From Blautia pseudococcoides (GTDB lineage: Bacteria > Bacillota > Clostridia > Lachnospirales > Lachnospiraceae), in contig NZ_CP015405.2 of NCBI RefSeq assembly GCF_001689125.2, positions 2,707,001 to 2,771,000 on the forward strand: a DNA stretch of 64,000 nucleotides. The letters are read 5' to 3'. Both the position numbers and the translations under genes were made by a program. The notes beneath the pieces were generated by a model that was not told the DNA's origin, searched no databases, and saw only the letters and a list, made by a program, of their open reading frames with translations. Of the stretch, positions 15,848 to 24,235 are shown piece by piece. Numbering within the stretch: the stretch's first letter is position 1; every line of letters starts with the position of its first letter.

Positions 15848-16687
15848 TCATAATTTATATTCCTCATATAAAGCATTCAGCAGATGTGTGTCAGAAGCAG
15901 CTTTCACAATCAGGTCACTTCGTCCGTCTTTCGCCAATTGAAGAATCAGACCGCTGTAGCGATTCTGCTCTTCGCGCCTTCCCTTAGAGATGCCTTCAGC
16001 ACCGGCCTTTTTCTCGGCCTTTTTTTCGGCATTCTTGATCAGTTCTTCCAGCAGCATAAACTTCGCCCCCATTTCCCTATTCCTTTTCAATTCTTTGATC
16101 CTATTGTGGATTTTATGAACAGTTTCACTTTGGGTTTTCTCTGCACAAGAGTCCGTACTGTCCTCGACATATGCAAGAAATGCAAGCAGTTCTTCTGAAA
16201 CCTCATCTGGATTGATGCCCTTTGTATTAAAGAAGATTTTCATCGTCTTATCTCCAAGAGGCATGTCTGTTTCCAGGCAGCGGTTTTCAAAAGTATACTT
16301 GTACAGACCTTTGCCAAATGGGTCAAACGTACAAATGAAAATAATATAGCCCGGTTTCATATCATTGTAATCTTCTCCAGGTTTTAAGGCGGCTATGTCC
16401 AGTTCGCTCTGGTAATACCGCGACCGCATGGGCAGATTGTTTTCCTTCTCGTTTTGCATTTCCATGTTATAGCCAACGGCTAACTCGTCACTGGCATAGA
16501 TATCCAGCCGGACGCTTTTGAAATCAGAACTGAGCAAAATACTGTGTTCCGCGTGTACGGTGATCTTTGCTATGGGATACCCTAGAAACAACTCCAGTAT
16601 CAGCCGGCACGTCTCCGGATCTTCAAGTGCAGCAGAAAAGAGAAAAGCATCCTTTAGATTCAGCTGTTCAAATTTTTTCCTTGCCAT
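15848..16687 (-). CDS. Rpn family PD-(D/E)XK nuclease / putative transposase
   Basis: A 279-residue protein of the Rpn (recombination-promoting nuclease, formerly putative transposase) family. It begins MARKKFEQLNLKDAFLFSAA, then has LDIYASDELAVGYNMEMQN (residues about 70-90) with the D-x(n)-E-x-Q nuclease core, LPMRSRYYQSELD, and a basic, alanine-rich coiled segment near the C-terminus (KNAEKKAEKKAGAEGISKGR). I start at the ATG at 16687 behind AGGAGG; the frame is open further up to 16834 but that part lacks a ribosome site. These genes are usually single, chromosomal and multi-copy; no terminal repeats were seen. Confidence 0.85.
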   Translation of the reverse strand: MARKKFEQLNLKDAFLFSAALEDPETCRLILELFLGYPIAKITVHAEHSILLSSDFKSVRLDIYASDELAVGYNMEMQNEKENNLPMRSRYYQSELDIAALKPGEDYNDMKPGYIIFICTFDPFGKGLYKYTFENRCLETDMPLGDKTMKIFFNTKGINPDEVSEELLAFLAYVEDSTDSCAEKTQSETVHKIHNRIKELKRNREMGAKFMLLEELIKNAEKKAEKKAGAEGISKGRREEQNRYSGLILQLAKDGRSDLIVKAASDTHLLNALYEEYKL

Positions 16688-16835
16688 ATGGTTTCCTCCT
16701 GGAAAATATGACACGGAAACTCTGTCTGTGCGTTTATTATAACCTATATTATGCAAAGTTACAATTGCTATTTTTAATAAATTTATATAATATTGCAACT
16801 CTATAATGTAGCATTTGGTTTGCAAATATTTCACT

Positions 16836-17111
16836 CTACTTTATACTTCCAATTGCTGCTCCCAGCGCAATCCCCACGGCAATACCTGTACCCAGATTTC
16901 CAAATACGGTTTTACCCAAAGCCACTCCCAAAGCCAGGCCTAAGCAAATACATAAAGACAGCCTGTTTCCTCTTTCACTCTTTTCCTCCGATATTTCTTC
17001 CGCAGAATCTTTCATTTTCTCTTCGGTTTCACCGGTCTGTTCCTCGGCACTTTCCTGTCCTATGGCCTCTTCTGGCAAATTGGATTTTGTCTCTTTATGT
17101 TCCTCTTTCAT
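16836..17111 (-). CDS. Small acidic protein with a glycine-zipper membrane tail
   Basis: A 91-residue protein. Residues 1-48 are very acidic (many Glu, few hydrophobics) and residues 50-91 form one or two hydrophobic stretches rich in Gly and Ala (LGLALGVALGKTVFGN, GIAVGIALGAAIGSIK), a glycine-zipper pattern. No signal-peptidase site is evident, so it should be a C-tail membrane protein with a cytoplasmic acidic head. No family is recognised. It lies between the Rpn and hydrolase genes on the same strand. Confidence 0.6.
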   Translation of the reverse strand: MKEEHKETKSNLPEEAIGQESAEEQTGETEEKMKDSAEEISEEKSERGNRLSLCICLGLALGVALGKTVFGNLGTGIAVGIALGAAIGSIK

Positions 17112-17392
17112 ATTCCTTATTCCTCCCCAGCCAACTGTTTATCATTTTTTATTTTCTCTCTTTTATCCATTCCATCCGGCGTCCCCTGCCGGTCTATCAT
17201 AAGTTTTTCTTCTATACAATTCTTCCCCTTTTCCATCTTTCTGCATATGCTGCCGCATGTTCTGATTATACAATATTCTATATCCGTTTACAACAAACCT
17301 ATAAATTCCCCTCATATCCGGCACATGAAAAGTTACTGTTCACTCCGTGCCCAGCAACACGCTTCGCCATGTAGCTATTGCAGAAATGCGGT

Positions 17393-17438
17393 TTTACAGA
17401 ATACATACGGAATGCCTCCGTATGGTGGCGTCTGTAAA
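17393..17438. repeat. Nested inverted repeat in intergenic DNA
   Basis: TTTACAGA (17393-17400) pairs with TCTGTAAA (17431-17438), and inside it CATACGGA (17404-17411) pairs with TCCGTATG (17417-17424). All pairs are exact. The gap 17112-17573 contains this structure, the terminator at 17483-17536 and nothing else recognisable. Confidence 0.5.
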
Positions 17439-17482
17439 CTTTTCAGTCTGAACAATAGATTTGCTGACAGGACCACACATCA

Positions 17483-17536
17483 AATAAAGACAGCCCGGGC
17501 AGCATTTTTTATTACCGCTGCCCGGCTGTCTTTATT
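17483..17536 (-). terminator. Strong terminator of the alpha/beta hydrolase gene
   Basis: AATAAAGACAG-C-CCGGGCAGC and GCTGCCCGG-CTGTCTTTATT form a stem of about 20 bp with a single bulged base and a 13-base loop. It begins about 40 bp past the hydrolase stop on the minus strand, and its 3' arm ends in a T-rich run. Confidence 0.8.
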
Positions 17537-17573
17537 GTGCAGAGAACACAAAGCTAGAGAAAGCGCCCTCTGT

Positions 17574-18269
17574 TTATAATTCTTTCTGCAGCCAATTCCT
17601 GTACCTTTCAAGCTGCTTTTTCGTATGAAAATAGTGCTCGCCCCGTTCCACCACTTCCAGACTGCACGCGAACTGCTCTGTGAATCTTTTTATTCTGTCA
17701 TATTCACACAGATCATCTTCATTACCATATAAAATATAGGTGGGGACATTCCATTTCTCAATGGGATGTTCCCTGGTATAGCAGTAATAATCCCAGTAAA
17801 GCTTCTGTCCTATAGGAGTATCCAGTTCGCCGCTGGCTTCTAACTGCTCAGGCGTAACGTGAAACCAGGTCATCATATTTTCTATCAGCCTCCCCATATC
17901 CACCACAGGCGACAGAAACAAGCATTTTTCAATCTTCTCATCTCTGTAGGCAAGAAGACTGAAATATGCACCCATACTACAGGCAAACAATCCTGCTGAT
18001 TTCCATTTTCCTTTTACATATTCCATAACGGTTTTCAGTTCTTCCACACAATTCTGCACCTTACAAGGAATCTGCCTGCCTTTACGTTCCCCGTGCTCCG
18101 GCAGATCAAAGCTCAGAACCTGATATCCTTTGGCCTGCGCAGTTTCTGCCAAAATCCGTATGGGTACATCGGTCTTACTGGACTGGTTTCCGTGTACTGC
18201 CAATATTACTTTGTCCGCCTGCGCTCCATAGAGAACAGACGGTATGTTATCTATTTGAAATATCTGCAT
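17574..18269 (-). CDS. Alpha/beta hydrolase
   Basis: A 231-residue serine hydrolase fold. The oxyanion strand is ILAVHGNQSSK, the nucleophile elbow is FACSMGAYFSLLAY (serine in C-S-M-G), the acid is probably the aspartate in ILYGNEDDLCEYDR and the histidine is in ERGEHYFHTKKQ. The lid region is short. I start at the ATG at 18269 because AAGGA lies seven bases upstream; an ATG six bases earlier sits directly on that site. Fourteen bases separate it from the efflux gene, so the two are probably cotranscribed. The substrate is unknown. Confidence 0.82.
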   Translation of the reverse strand: MQIFQIDNIPSVLYGAQADKVILAVHGNQSSKTDVPIRILAETAQAKGYQVLSFDLPEHGERKGRQIPCKVQNCVEELKTVMEYVKGKWKSAGLFACSMGAYFSLLAYRDEKIEKCLFLSPVVDMGRLIENMMTWFHVTPEQLEASGELDTPIGQKLYWDYYCYTREHPIEKWNVPTYILYGNEDDLCEYDRIKRFTEQFACSLEVVERGEHYFHTKKQLERYRNWLQKEL

Positions 18270-18288
18270 CTTCATTTCCTTCTACACC

Positions 18289-19599
18289 TCACATTCTCTC
18301 TTCCAAATCCCACAGATGCCTGTCTTTTCTAAAAAATAGGCAGATAAGAACGCCTGTTACTCCCAGAAAGAAAAACAGCATGGCCGCCCCGGAACCTTTT
18401 CCGCTTCCAAAAGCACCCACCAGATAACTTCCCGCTGCCTGTCTGTCCATGATCGGTTCAAAAATCTTATCCACAAACAGCCCGCCTAAAAGATATCCCA
18501 CCGGAATTGTAAAAAACTGCAGGGTATTGCGCACAGAATACACACGCCCCTGTATTTCCAGGGGAGTATGGAAACGGATCAGTACATCCATATTGGCAGA
18601 CATAAAGGGAATAAACAGCCATCCCAGCACGGCCCCAAAACACCATACCGGCGCACTTCTTCCGAAGGCCAGGAAAAAATTCTCCGTACTCATGGAAAAC
18701 AGAAGGGAATTGCAGATCACCCCCATTCTGCTCTTTGGAGGCGCGGACATGGAGACCCAAATACTGCCTGCCACATTTGCAAGCCCTCCGCAGGCATTCA
18801 CCCATCCAAGTGCCATCTTACTGCCCCCGTTTCTGGACAGAAGCATGGCCGGCAGTGCCGCGTTGTACATGGATGCCACCAGATTGATTGCTGCCAGAAA
18901 AAGGATCAGATCCAGGATTCCCCTGTTTTTCCTCATATAGCCAAGGCCTTCCCCAGCTGCTTTTAGGAGGGAACCCGTCTGCTCCCCGGATGCCAGCTTT
19001 TCCTCCGGAATCCGGATAAAGAAGGCAAGGGTGAGAAACGCCACGGCGAAGGTTGCCAGATCAATGGCTATTACTGCCCCAATCCCCCAAAAAGACATGA
19101 CTGTCATAGCCGCAATGGGATTCAACACAGTCACAAGTGAGTTTGAGAACGAACGCATACCACTCACTCTCTGGTATTGTTTTTCAGGCGTGAGCAGGCT
19201 GACCGCCACATCGGAGGCAGGCTGCTGAATGGTATTCATCAGGCCGTTCAACCCATTGATAAAATACAGATGCCAGATTTCCAGGCGGCCTGCTGACAGC
19301 AGACAAAATACCGCAGCCGTGCTGACTGCCGCAATAGTGTCACACACAAGCATGGTGTGCTTTTTATTCCAACGGTCGCTCAAAGCCCCCGCGAAAATAC
19401 TCAGAAGCACATAAGGCGCATAGGAACAAATCGACAGAAGTGAAGTGGACAGCGCCGAACCTGTCTGCTGATACGACCAGATGACTAATGCATAGCTGGT
19501 CATGGAACTGCCCAGTGTGGAAAATGCCTGTGTTGCCCACAGAAGGATAAAAGTATGCAGTCCTTCAAATAGTGATTTTACGTTATTCAATTTTTTCAT
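18289..19599 (-). CDS. MFS efflux transporter, DHA3 (macrolide-efflux-like) type
   Basis: A 436-residue transporter with about twelve transmembrane segments. The N-terminal helices (FILLWATQAFSTLGSSMTSYALVIWSY), the loop GALSDRWNKK between helices 2 and 3, and NGLNGLMNTIQQPASDVAVSLL are typical of the DHA3 branch that includes MefA-like drug exporters. The ribosome site AAAGGG overlaps GCAAAGTC (19603-19610), which repeats the arm of an upstream leader hairpin. The 150-bp leader holds a 13-codon ORF and a long stem, so translation or transcription of this gene is probably controlled by attenuation. The exported compound is not known. Confidence 0.85.
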   Translation of the reverse strand: MKKLNNVKSLFEGLHTFILLWATQAFSTLGSSMTSYALVIWSYQQTGSALSTSLLSICSYAPYVLLSIFAGALSDRWNKKHTMLVCDTIAAVSTAAVFCLLSAGRLEIWHLYFINGLNGLMNTIQQPASDVAVSLLTPEKQYQRVSGMRSFSNSLVTVLNPIAAMTVMSFWGIGAVIAIDLATFAVAFLTLAFFIRIPEEKLASGEQTGSLLKAAGEGLGYMRKNRGILDLILFLAAINLVASMYNAALPAMLLSRNGGSKMALGWVNACGGLANVAGSIWVSMSAPPKSRMGVICNSLLFSMSTENFFLAFGRSAPVWCFGAVLGWLFIPFMSANMDVLIRFHTPLEIQGRVYSVRNTLQFFTIPVGYLLGGLFVDKIFEPIMDRQAAGSYLVGAFGSGKGSGAAMLFFFLGVTGVLICLFFRKDRHLWDLEERM

Positions 19600-19644
19600 T
19601 TTGACTTTGCCCTTTCTTTTATAAACTTGGTTTATTCAAAGAAC

Positions 19645-19721
19645 GCAAAGTCTGACGGACGAAAAGGCATTACGCCGATAAATTCGTCTCCATACAAGTC
19701 CGTCCGTGTCTCAGACTTTGC
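19645..19721 (-). ncRNA. Leader hairpin upstream of the efflux gene
   Basis: In the minus-strand message GCAAAGTCTGA (19721-19711) pairs with TCAGACTTTGC (19655-19645), and next to it CGGACG (19706-19701) pairs with CGTCCG (19661-19656), giving 17 bp with one four-base bulge. The first arm lies inside the 13-codon leader ORF. An eight-base copy of that first arm, GCAAAGTC, recurs at 19610-19603 beside the efflux gene ribosome site, so two exclusive pairings are possible. Confidence 0.65.
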
Positions 19722-19752
19722 ATGGAGCTTTTAAAATGCAGAGTATCACCAT
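19711..19752 (-). CDS. 13-residue leader peptide of the efflux gene
   Basis: ATG at 19752 is preceded by GGGAGGTGAGT, an excellent ribosome site, and the frame encodes MVILCILKAPCKV before TGA at 19711. The start region can fold into a small GAGTAT/ATACTC hairpin (19741-19756). The last codons coincide exactly with the first arm of the long leader stem. Short, well-translated ORFs with stems that hold the downstream ribosome site are the usual arrangement of ribosome-stalling control of drug-resistance genes. Confidence 0.6.
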   Translation of the reverse strand: MVILCILKAPCKV

Positions 19753-19776
19753 ACTCACCTCCCTCTTCGTTTTTTG

Positions 19777-19805
19777 ATATTAACATTAACTATTTCATTT
19801 GTAAA
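19777..19805 (-). promoter_or_regulatory. Promoter of the leader peptide and efflux operon
   Basis: On the minus strand TTTACA (19800-19805) and TAATAT (19777-19782) are separated by exactly 17 bases. Transcription would start near 19770, about 15-20 bases before the leader ATG. Confidence 0.6.
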
Positions 19806-20016
19806 GCGTTTGTAACTGCAGACACAGGGTTGTTTCTTTATACCAGCCCCTTTCATTACGGTCCCCGTTTTTTTCCACACAGTACACCTCTTCATACCCT
19901 GCAATTCCTGTTTTGCCATATGCCGCTGTACCCGTAGTGCAGGAGCAAAGATCATCAATCTCCCTGAAATATCTGTAGTTTATCCTGATTGCCGCAGCAT
20001 CTCCGTATGAAATCAT
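19795..20016 (-). CDS. Hypothetical 73-residue protein, possibly a remnant
   Basis: An open frame of 73 codons beginning MISYGDAAAIRINYRYF and containing three cysteines and many Tyr/Gly/Glu residues (GYEEVYCVEKNGDRNERGWY), a composition that looks protein-like. No clear ribosome site precedes the ATG at 20016. Just upstream, in another frame, GYAVILPAKDHDIDDIVVE followed by a stop looks like the end of a protein, so this may be a broken pair. No family is recognised. The surrounding gap 20017-20263 holds the terminator at 20103-20135 and a GAATTTAAATTC palindrome. Confidence 0.35.
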   Translation of the reverse strand: MISYGDAAAIRINYRYFREIDDLCSCTTGTAAYGKTGIAGYEEVYCVEKNGDRNERGWYKETTLCLQLQTLYK

Positions 20017-20102
20017 ATTTATTCCACTACAATATCGTCTATATCATGGTCCTTGGCTGGCAGAATGACAGCATATCCCTCCGCCGATAAAAACAGCCAA
20101 GA

Positions 20103-20135
20103 GAGGCTGCATCCGGTCAAAGCGGATACAGCCTC
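20103..20135 (-). terminator. Probable terminator of the amino-acid fermentation operon
   Basis: GAGGCTGCATCCG (20103-20115) and CGGATACAGCCTC (20123-20135) form a 13-bp stem with one mismatch and a seven-base loop. On the minus strand it is followed by TCTCTTGGCTGTTTTT. It is about 130 bp beyond the last gene of the operon. Confidence 0.6.
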
Positions 20136-20263
20136 CCTTGGGCTGTCATGCGTGAATTTAAATTCATTTGGAGCCGCAGTTTGCGGAGGAAGCGGCTATA
20201 CTTATAGCATAGCCAATCCGGTACCGCTTTACAAGCCACCCCAGGGGATATTTTTTCTTTCCC

Positions 20264-21877
20264 CTATGTTTCTGTTCCTTTTGTTTCAGAAGAAGCTGCT
20301 GTCTCCAAAGGCTCACATGCCTGGGCGTTTTCCGGCTTATGTTCCAAAGCCGCCCCGCTCTTTTTTCTTTTACCATCCCCGGTAAGCATTTTCTTTACTG
20401 AAATGATCAACAAAATCAATACCGCGATCAACGGCAGTCCTGTGAGTACGGAAATGGTCTTGACTGCCTCCAGTCCGCCGATCAGCATAAGGCCGATTGA
20501 CAGAAGACAGAACAGGATCGCCCAGAATATCCGGTTCCACCTGGCTGGCTCCTCATCTCCTTTCAATCTTTTCATTGTAGTCCCTGCCAGAACATAAGCG
20601 CAGGAATCAATGGTTGTCGCAAGATATACAAAACAGACAATGCACAGGAATATCATCATAAGCTTCGGCATAGGCAGAGTCTGAAGAATCGCCACTATGG
20701 CAGCGCTCTGCCCCTCACTCTGCAGAATGGATGCAAGATCCACCCTGCCTGTCTCCTGCAAAAACAAAGAGTATCCGCCGAATATCATAAAGCTTACACA
20801 GCAGCCCAGGCTTCCCCATATCAGTTGTCCCCACACCACATTCCGTATGGTCCGCCCTCTGGAAATCCTTCCCACAAACATTCCCATCATAGGCATAAAG
20901 GCCAGCCACCAGCCCCAGTAGAAAACTGTCCATTCCTGCGTAAACTTTCCACTCCCGAATGGGTCCGTGTATGTACTCATCTTCACAAAATCGGAAGCAT
21001 AGAGACCCAGGGAATTTATTTCCATTTTAAAGATATCTGTTGTCGGCCCTACAAAAAGCACAATTGCCATAAAGACAAAGGCCAGCACCACATTTATGTT
21101 GCTGAGTTTTTGGATTCCCTTGTCCAGCCCCAGGTACACAGAGGTTCCGAAAATACAGACCCAAATGATCAATACTACAATCCGCACAACAAAATCATAA
21201 CTCTGGGGAATCCCGAATACTTCCCGGATAATAACAGAAAGTACAGGTGCCCCGATTCCCAGGGATGTGGAAATGGAGCCTACAATGCCGAAAATAACAA
21301 GCATGTCGATCACATTTCCGAGAAATCCCCTGGAACGCTTCTTAAGCACCGGCTCACAGGCAATACTCAGGCGCATTCCCGGCATTTTGCGGACGAACAT
21401 CATATAAGCTGTGGCAATGATGGCCGGATTATAGAATGCCCAGGCGCTCAGGCCCCAATGGAACTGCCCGTACATATGCGCATATTCATACGCTGGTTTG
21501 CTGAATGGCTCCAGATCAAAAGGAGGGCCGCTCACATAATAGATCGGCTCCAGGAAACCCAGGATCACAATGCTGGTTCCCACACCGGCAGTAAAAAGCA
21601 TGGCGATCCAGGAGAGATTAGAATACTGCGGTTTATCCTCGGCAGTACCCAGCTTCACATTTCCGTGCTTACTCACTGTCAGCCAGATAAGAAAACCAAA
21701 AGACACAAGACAGGCCAACAGGTACAGAAATCCCAGTCTTCCTGTACAAAATTCAAATACACTGGAAATGATCTCGTTGGAAACCTCCGGTGCCAGATAC
21801 AATGGAATAATTATGACTGCCAGGATTATCACAGCCGGAAAAAAAACTTTCTTCTCAATCTTCTCAAACAGTTTCAC
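20264..21877 (-). CDS. BCCT-family betaine/carnitine/choline-type transporter
   Basis: A 537-residue secondary transporter with twelve predicted helices. The BCCT tryptophan-rich signature is clear: AHMYGQFHWGLSAWAFYNP, and the second box EWTVFYWGWWLAFMPMMGMFVGRISRGRTIR, where tryptophans form the quaternary-amine binding box in characterised members. I choose a GTG start at 21877 because AAGGAGG lies eight bases upstream of it; the ATG codons at 21904 and 21895 would put that site inside or at the gene. It is the last gene of the 2-oxoacid operon, 147 bp after the acyl-CoA synthetase. The substrate may be a betaine, or, by context, an amino acid. Confidence 0.85.
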   Translation of the reverse strand: MKLFEKIEKKVFFPAVIILAVIIIPLYLAPEVSNEIISSVFEFCTGRLGFLYLLACLVSFGFLIWLTVSKHGNVKLGTAEDKPQYSNLSWIAMLFTAGVGTSIVILGFLEPIYYVSGPPFDLEPFSKPAYEYAHMYGQFHWGLSAWAFYNPAIIATAYMMFVRKMPGMRLSIACEPVLKKRSRGFLGNVIDMLVIFGIVGSISTSLGIGAPVLSVIIREVFGIPQSYDFVVRIVVLIIWVCIFGTSVYLGLDKGIQKLSNINVVLAFVFMAIVLFVGPTTDIFKMEINSLGLYASDFVKMSTYTDPFGSGKFTQEWTVFYWGWWLAFMPMMGMFVGRISRGRTIRNVVWGQLIWGSLGCCVSFMIFGGYSLFLQETGRVDLASILQSEGQSAAIVAILQTLPMPKLMMIFLCIVCFVYLATTIDSCAYVLAGTTMKRLKGDEEPARWNRIFWAILFCLLSIGLMLIGGLEAVKTISVLTGLPLIAVLILLIISVKKMLTGDGKRKKSGAALEHKPENAQACEPLETAASSETKGTET

Positions 21878-21931
21878 ATCGTGTCCCTCCTTCATGGATG
21901 CCAATTATTGCGTCAGGCATAGTGCCCGGCT

Positions 21932-22016
21932 GCCAAAATGCACCCCTGCCGGTCAAAGAGTGTTTGAGACCTGCCAAAAGCAATTCTCAAACGCCCTCCA
22001 AAGCGGGGTGCACTGG
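21932..22016. repeat. Nested hairpin between acyl-CoA synthetase and BCCT genes
   Basis: Outer arms TGCACCCC (21939-21946) and GGGGTGCA (22005-22012), and inner arms GTTTGAGA (21962-21969) and TCTCAAAC (21985-21992), all exact. GCC/GGC pairs extend the outer arm. The element fills most of the 147-bp gap and would be part of the operon message. Confidence 0.55.
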
Positions 22017-22024
22017 CTGCGTTC

Positions 22025-24145
22025 TTATAACCTGCTTTCTTCTCTGCTGCCGTATTTGACAACAAGAGCGTCAGCGACACCTACTCCCTCCCCTTCCGGG
22101 TATACAAACAGAGGATTGATATCCAATTCTTTCAAGGTATCCCTGTTTGCACTGGCGAAATCAGCAATACTTACAATGGTATCACACAGGGCATCTATAT
22201 CACATTTTTTCCCGCCGCGATAACCGTTCAACAGTTTAAATGATTTCAGTGATCTAAGCATATCTAATGCTTCCGCCTTGCTGATGGGGGCCGGGTACAA
22301 TGCTACATCCTTGAACAGCTCAACAAACACACCGCCCATGCCCACCATGACCATGGGACCGAACTGGGGGTCATTGTTTACACCGATGATCATCTCTACT
22401 CCTGATTTTAGCATAGGAACCGTTAATATTCCATTGATCTTTGCATCAGGACGTTTGGATGTAACACTTTCCATAATATCATTGTATGCCCGGACCGCCT
22501 CACAAGAACCATGAATGTTCAGCTTCACGCCCCCCACATCGCTTTTATGCAGAATATCAGCGGATTCCACTTTCATGACCAGAGCTTCCTCTGTATCCTT
22601 CGCAAACTCTGCTGCTTCCTCCGCGGATGTAACAATAACTTCCTTCGGAACCGGAACCCCGTAGGCACCCAGTTCTTTCTTACTGTCATGCTCGGACAGC
22701 GCATAGGTCTCACCGCTCTTCTTCTGTCCCACTGCCAGGCTCAGGCTCTTATTTTCCGGTGTATAGGAAATAAAGTCAGCCAGGCGGCGCAGGATCTTGA
22801 ATGCATAGACCGTAGGCGGAAGCACCGGCACCCCCATATTGAACAGCTTTTCCTGGTACTCTGCATTCCTGGTATTTTCAGCAAAAGGTATCATGGCGAT
22901 GGGCTTGCAGTTTTCCCCTTTTTCTTTCACCACTTTCTCGATCCCTTCATACATATAGTGGATGGCCGGGTCTGCGATCTCCAGAAGCAGTGTGTAGCCA
23001 ATGAGCACCATACCGATATTGGGGTCATCCATCACAGTCCGCAGGGCGCCCGCGTACAGATCCGCATCATAGGAGAGGCTTGCCGTCATATCCAACGGAT
23101 TGTTGGGTGATGCATAAGAGGGGAGCTGCGCTTTCAGGGAAGCCAGGGTCTCCTCTGTAAAATCCGGATATTCAATGCCGTTTAAGCTGCCCACATCCGC
23201 GCAGATCCCTGTCTCCCCGCCGGAGAGGTTCATGGATGCAAATGTGGCCTGTTTGGGCATCTGTTTTAAGGTGGAGAGCATAAGGGACATAGCCATCAGC
23301 TCTTCCAGGTCATCCACACGGATGGCCCCGAATTTTTTCAGGACCGCGTCAAAGGAGGCGTCCGAGCCGGAAAGACTTCCTGTGTGGGAAGCCGCAATGG
23401 CTCCGCCTTTGGCGCTCCTTCCCGCTTTTAAAATCACCACCGGTTTTCTCCTATCCGCGGCTTTTTTAAGGACTGCCGCGAATTTGTCCGCATTTTTGAC
23501 GCCCTCGATATAAATACTGACTACCTTGGTATTTTCATCCTCAACCAGGAAATCCATGTAGTCTTCCATCTGTACGATCTTGCCGTTTCCGGCGGATATA
23601 CTGTAAGAAAAGCGCATGCCCGGACAGTCCATCAGGGACAGGCAGAGCTGACCGCTCTGGGAAACCACACCCACGCTGCCTTTTCTGTCTCTCTTGTCAG
23701 AGATAAAGGCAAAGGCCTGCACATTGTCCACATAATTGACAAAGCCCGCACAGTTTGGGCCCATGACCGCGATCCCAAGCTCTTTGGCTGTCTCCATCAG
23801 TTCTTTTTCGTTGGCTCTGCCCTGGTCGGTTCCCACTTCACCGTAACCGCTGGCAAATACCACGGCACCGCCGCATCCCTTTGCCGCCCCTTCCCGCAGA
23901 AGCGGGATAACCGTTTTCTGTGAGGTACAGATCACCATCAGATCCACAGATTCCGGCACATCTGTCACACTCTTGTAGCAGGGAACCCCAAATACCTGGT
24001 CGCGCTTTGGATGTATAAAGTATACATGGCTTCTGTCTTCCATATAGGAAAGGATGTTGCGGCACACATCCCCGCCGAATCCTTCCTTCTCACTGGCACC
24101 GATGACTGCTACAGACTTCGGCTTCAGCAGTTTTGTCAAATCCAT
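22025..24145 (-). CDS. ADP-forming acyl-CoA synthetase (acetate--CoA ligase family)
   Basis: A 706-residue single-chain enzyme joining alpha and beta parts. It starts with a CoA-binding Rossmann domain (KPKSVAVIGASEKEGFGG), continues with succinyl-CoA-ligase-like domains (VGVVSQSGQLCLSLMD, VVILKAGRSAKGGAIAASHTGSLSGSDASFDAVL, where the histidine in ASHTGS is the expected phosphorylated residue), and ends in an ATP-grasp domain (residues about 485-700; LVMKVESADILHKSDVGGVK). It converts an acyl-CoA, ADP and phosphate to the acid, CoA and ATP. AGGAGGT precedes the ATG, directly after a long hairpin. Its place after a 2-oxoacid oxidoreductase makes it the ATP-yielding step. Chain-length preference is unknown. 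Confidence 0.87.
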   Translation of the reverse strand: MDLTKLLKPKSVAVIGASEKEGFGGDVCRNILSYMEDRSHVYFIHPKRDQVFGVPCYKSVTDVPESVDLMVICTSQKTVIPLLREGAAKGCGGAVVFASGYGEVGTDQGRANEKELMETAKELGIAVMGPNCAGFVNYVDNVQAFAFISDKRDRKGSVGVVSQSGQLCLSLMDCPGMRFSYSISAGNGKIVQMEDYMDFLVEDENTKVVSIYIEGVKNADKFAAVLKKAADRRKPVVILKAGRSAKGGAIAASHTGSLSGSDASFDAVLKKFGAIRVDDLEELMAMSLMLSTLKQMPKQATFASMNLSGGETGICADVGSLNGIEYPDFTEETLASLKAQLPSYASPNNPLDMTASLSYDADLYAGALRTVMDDPNIGMVLIGYTLLLEIADPAIHYMYEGIEKVVKEKGENCKPIAMIPFAENTRNAEYQEKLFNMGVPVLPPTVYAFKILRRLADFISYTPENKSLSLAVGQKKSGETYALSEHDSKKELGAYGVPVPKEVIVTSAEEAAEFAKDTEEALVMKVESADILHKSDVGGVKLNIHGSCEAVRAYNDIMESVTSKRPDAKINGILTVPMLKSGVEMIIGVNNDPQFGPMVMVGMGGVFVELFKDVALYPAPISKAEALDMLRSLKSFKLLNGYRGGKKCDIDALCDTIVSIADFASANRDTLKELDINPLFVYPEGEGVGVADALVVKYGSREESRL

Positions 24146-24163
24146 CGTTTTCTACCTCCTGTG

Positions 24164-24219
24164 ACAGGGCGTTCCTCCGCTGCTGTCTCATCAGACCAGC
24201 AGCGTCCCTTCCGCCCTGT
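24164..24219. repeat. Nested hairpin between oxidoreductase gamma and acyl-CoA synthetase genes
   Basis: Outer arms ACAGGGCG (24164-24171) and CGCCCTGT (24212-24219), and inner arms GCTGCTG (24179-24185) and CAGCAGC (24197-24203), all exact. It ends a few bases before the ribosome site of the acyl-CoA synthetase gene and has the same two-storey design as the element at 21932-22016, but no sequence identity. Confidence 0.55.
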
Positions 24220-24235
24220 TACTCATTCCCCATTT

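Noticed and set aside
20825..21922. Plus-strand open frame of 365 codons
   Set aside because: It runs antisense to the BCCT transporter gene, has His/Gln-rich shadow composition and no ribosome site.
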